Both the position numbers and the translations under genes were made by a program. From LD21 sp963715785 (GTDB lineage: Bacteria; Bacteroidota; Bacteroidia; Bacteroidales; VadinHA17): a DNA stretch of 64,000 nucleotides. The stretch lies in NCBI GenBank assembly GCA_963715785.1, contig OY970276.1:744001-808000 (forward strand). Direction: 5' to 3'. Under the pieces are notes generated by a model that was not told the DNA's origin, searched no databases, and saw nothing but the letters and a program-made list of their open reading frames with translations. Numbering within the stretch: position 1 is the first letter of the stretch; every line of letters starts with the position of its first letter. Of the stretch, positions 63,205 to 64,000 are shown piece after piece.

Positions 63205-63315
63205 TTTCGCAGAATAATATTTTCAGATCAGAACATCGGGCATTTGACTTTGTTCGTGATTTGTGCTTTTTCTGCAATAAAAATCGTAAAATTGTGAAAC
63301 CTAATTGAATAGAAT

Positions 63316-64000
63316 ATGGTCATAATCATTCAATGCAGTGACCGCGTGGGTCTGATCGCAGCTATCACATCAGTAATAGCAAATACTGACTTAAACATTA
63401 TTTCCATGCGGGAACATGTAGATTTGGAAGAGAATAAGTTTTTTGCCAGGTTCGTAGTTGACGGCATTAAATATCCTGAAGATATTGAGTCAGCAATAAC
63501 AAAAGTATTACCGCCCGGCGCTGTCGTTAATGTAAATCCTTTGCCTGAGAAAAAAATAGTTGTTTTGGTTACAAAAGAACATCATTGCCTGAGCGACATC
63601 CTTACACGAAATCATTTCAAGACACTTGGAGCCACGGTGCAGTGTGTTATTGGCAATCATCCCGATTTGCAGGATATCACCGAACAATTTGGTGTTCCTT
63701 TCCATTTAGTTTCGCATGAGAATAAAAGTAAAGAAGTCTTTGAAGCTGAATTGACAAACATAATTATTCCGAATAAACCCGACTATCTGATATTAGCCAA
63801 GTTTATGCGTACACTTTCGCCCGGATTTATAACATCTTTCAGTTTAAAAATAATAAATATCCATCATTCATTTTTACCCGCTTTTACAGGCGCTTCCCCT
63901 TACAGACAGGCATTGAAACGTGGTGTGAAGATAATTGGTGCGACTGCTCATTTCGTAACTAACGATCTGGATGAAGGGCCAATTATTTCACAAAAAACCA
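63316..64000 (+). CDS. purU: Formyltetrahydrofolate deformylase (partial)
   Basis: 228 residues are in the window; the C-terminus is cut off. An N-terminal ACT domain (VIIIQCSDRVGLIAAITSVI, ISMREHVDLEENKFFARFVV) precedes the formyltransferase-type catalytic domain: NIHHSFLPAFTGASPYRQAL holds the His of the Asn-His-Asp triad and GATAHFVTNDLDEGPII the Asp. It hydrolyses 10-formyl-THF to THF and formate, balancing one-carbon pools and feeding formate to purine synthesis. Confidence 0.94.
   Translation, partial: MVIIIQCSDRVGLIAAITSVIANTDLNIISMREHVDLEENKFFARFVVDGIKYPEDIESAITKVLPPGAVVNVNPLPEKKIVVLVTKEHHCLSDILTRNHFKTLGATVQCVIGNHPDLQDITEQFGVPFHLVSHENKSKEVFEAELTNIIIPNKPDYLILAKFMRTLSPGFITSFSLKIINIHHSFLPAFTGASPYRQALKRGVKIIGATAHFVTNDLDEGPIISQKT

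Overview
The window looks like a chromosome segment of an environmental, probably anaerobic or facultative member of the Bacteroidota (Bacteroidales-like). Evidence: a SusC/SusD outer-membrane pair, many lipoproteins, Tat-exported Gfo/Idh and TIM-barrel proteins, class I fumarase, a NapC-like multiheme protein, Bacteroidota-type lamin-tail and PD40 beta-propeller proteins, and weak Shine-Dalgarno sites.

Region by region. 1-1823: two exported proteins (sugar-type isomerase and Gfo/Idh/MocA oxidoreductase) in one operon. 2074-9286: two related beta-propeller lipoproteins carrying a CxxCH motif, around a large membrane protein; an IS1595-type insertion sequence (3559-4565) sits on the last codons of the first. 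9472-14588: SusD/SusC with a clear terminator. 14843-23827: tetraheme/SUMF1 fusion, fumarase, MBL hydrolase, esterase, two frameshifted genes (phospholipase-D type and isomerase) and mpl. 23923-23994: tRNA-Glu(UUC), the attachment site of a ~23 kb AT-rich genomic island (23996-47052) bounded by a 13-bp direct repeat and carrying a tyrosine integrase at its right end. 47085-60892: core genes (rpsT, radC, folK, sppA, lpxK, purine nucleoside phosphorylase, asd, hflX, tonB-like) plus a four-helix-bundle gene between two inverted hexamer-repeat arrays. 61217-62709: twenty perfectly phased 71-bp repeats leading into tRNA-Ala(GGC), each starting with the 5' end of that tRNA. 62776-64000: an SRPBCC protein and the start of purU.

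The island carries a ParB-methyltransferase fusion, a WG-repeat protein split by a stop codon, a probable replication or regulatory module with ribbon-helix-helix proteins, a NADAR-domain protein, many unknown small proteins, a serine recombinase, a Trp-rich repeat protein and, in the middle (33.9-40.3 kb), a restriction-like locus: a controller-type HTH protein with repeated operator boxes, two related PD-(D/E)XK proteins, a UvrD-like helicase-nuclease and a convergent DNA methyltransferase. The same operator box lies before the controller and the methyltransferase. Every long gene of this locus is frameshifted, so it is either decaying or hit by sequence errors. No relaxase or conjugation gene is visible in the island.

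The two most unusual observations are the tRNA-Ala-derived 71-bp array and the controller-regulated helicase/twin-nuclease/methyltransferase locus.
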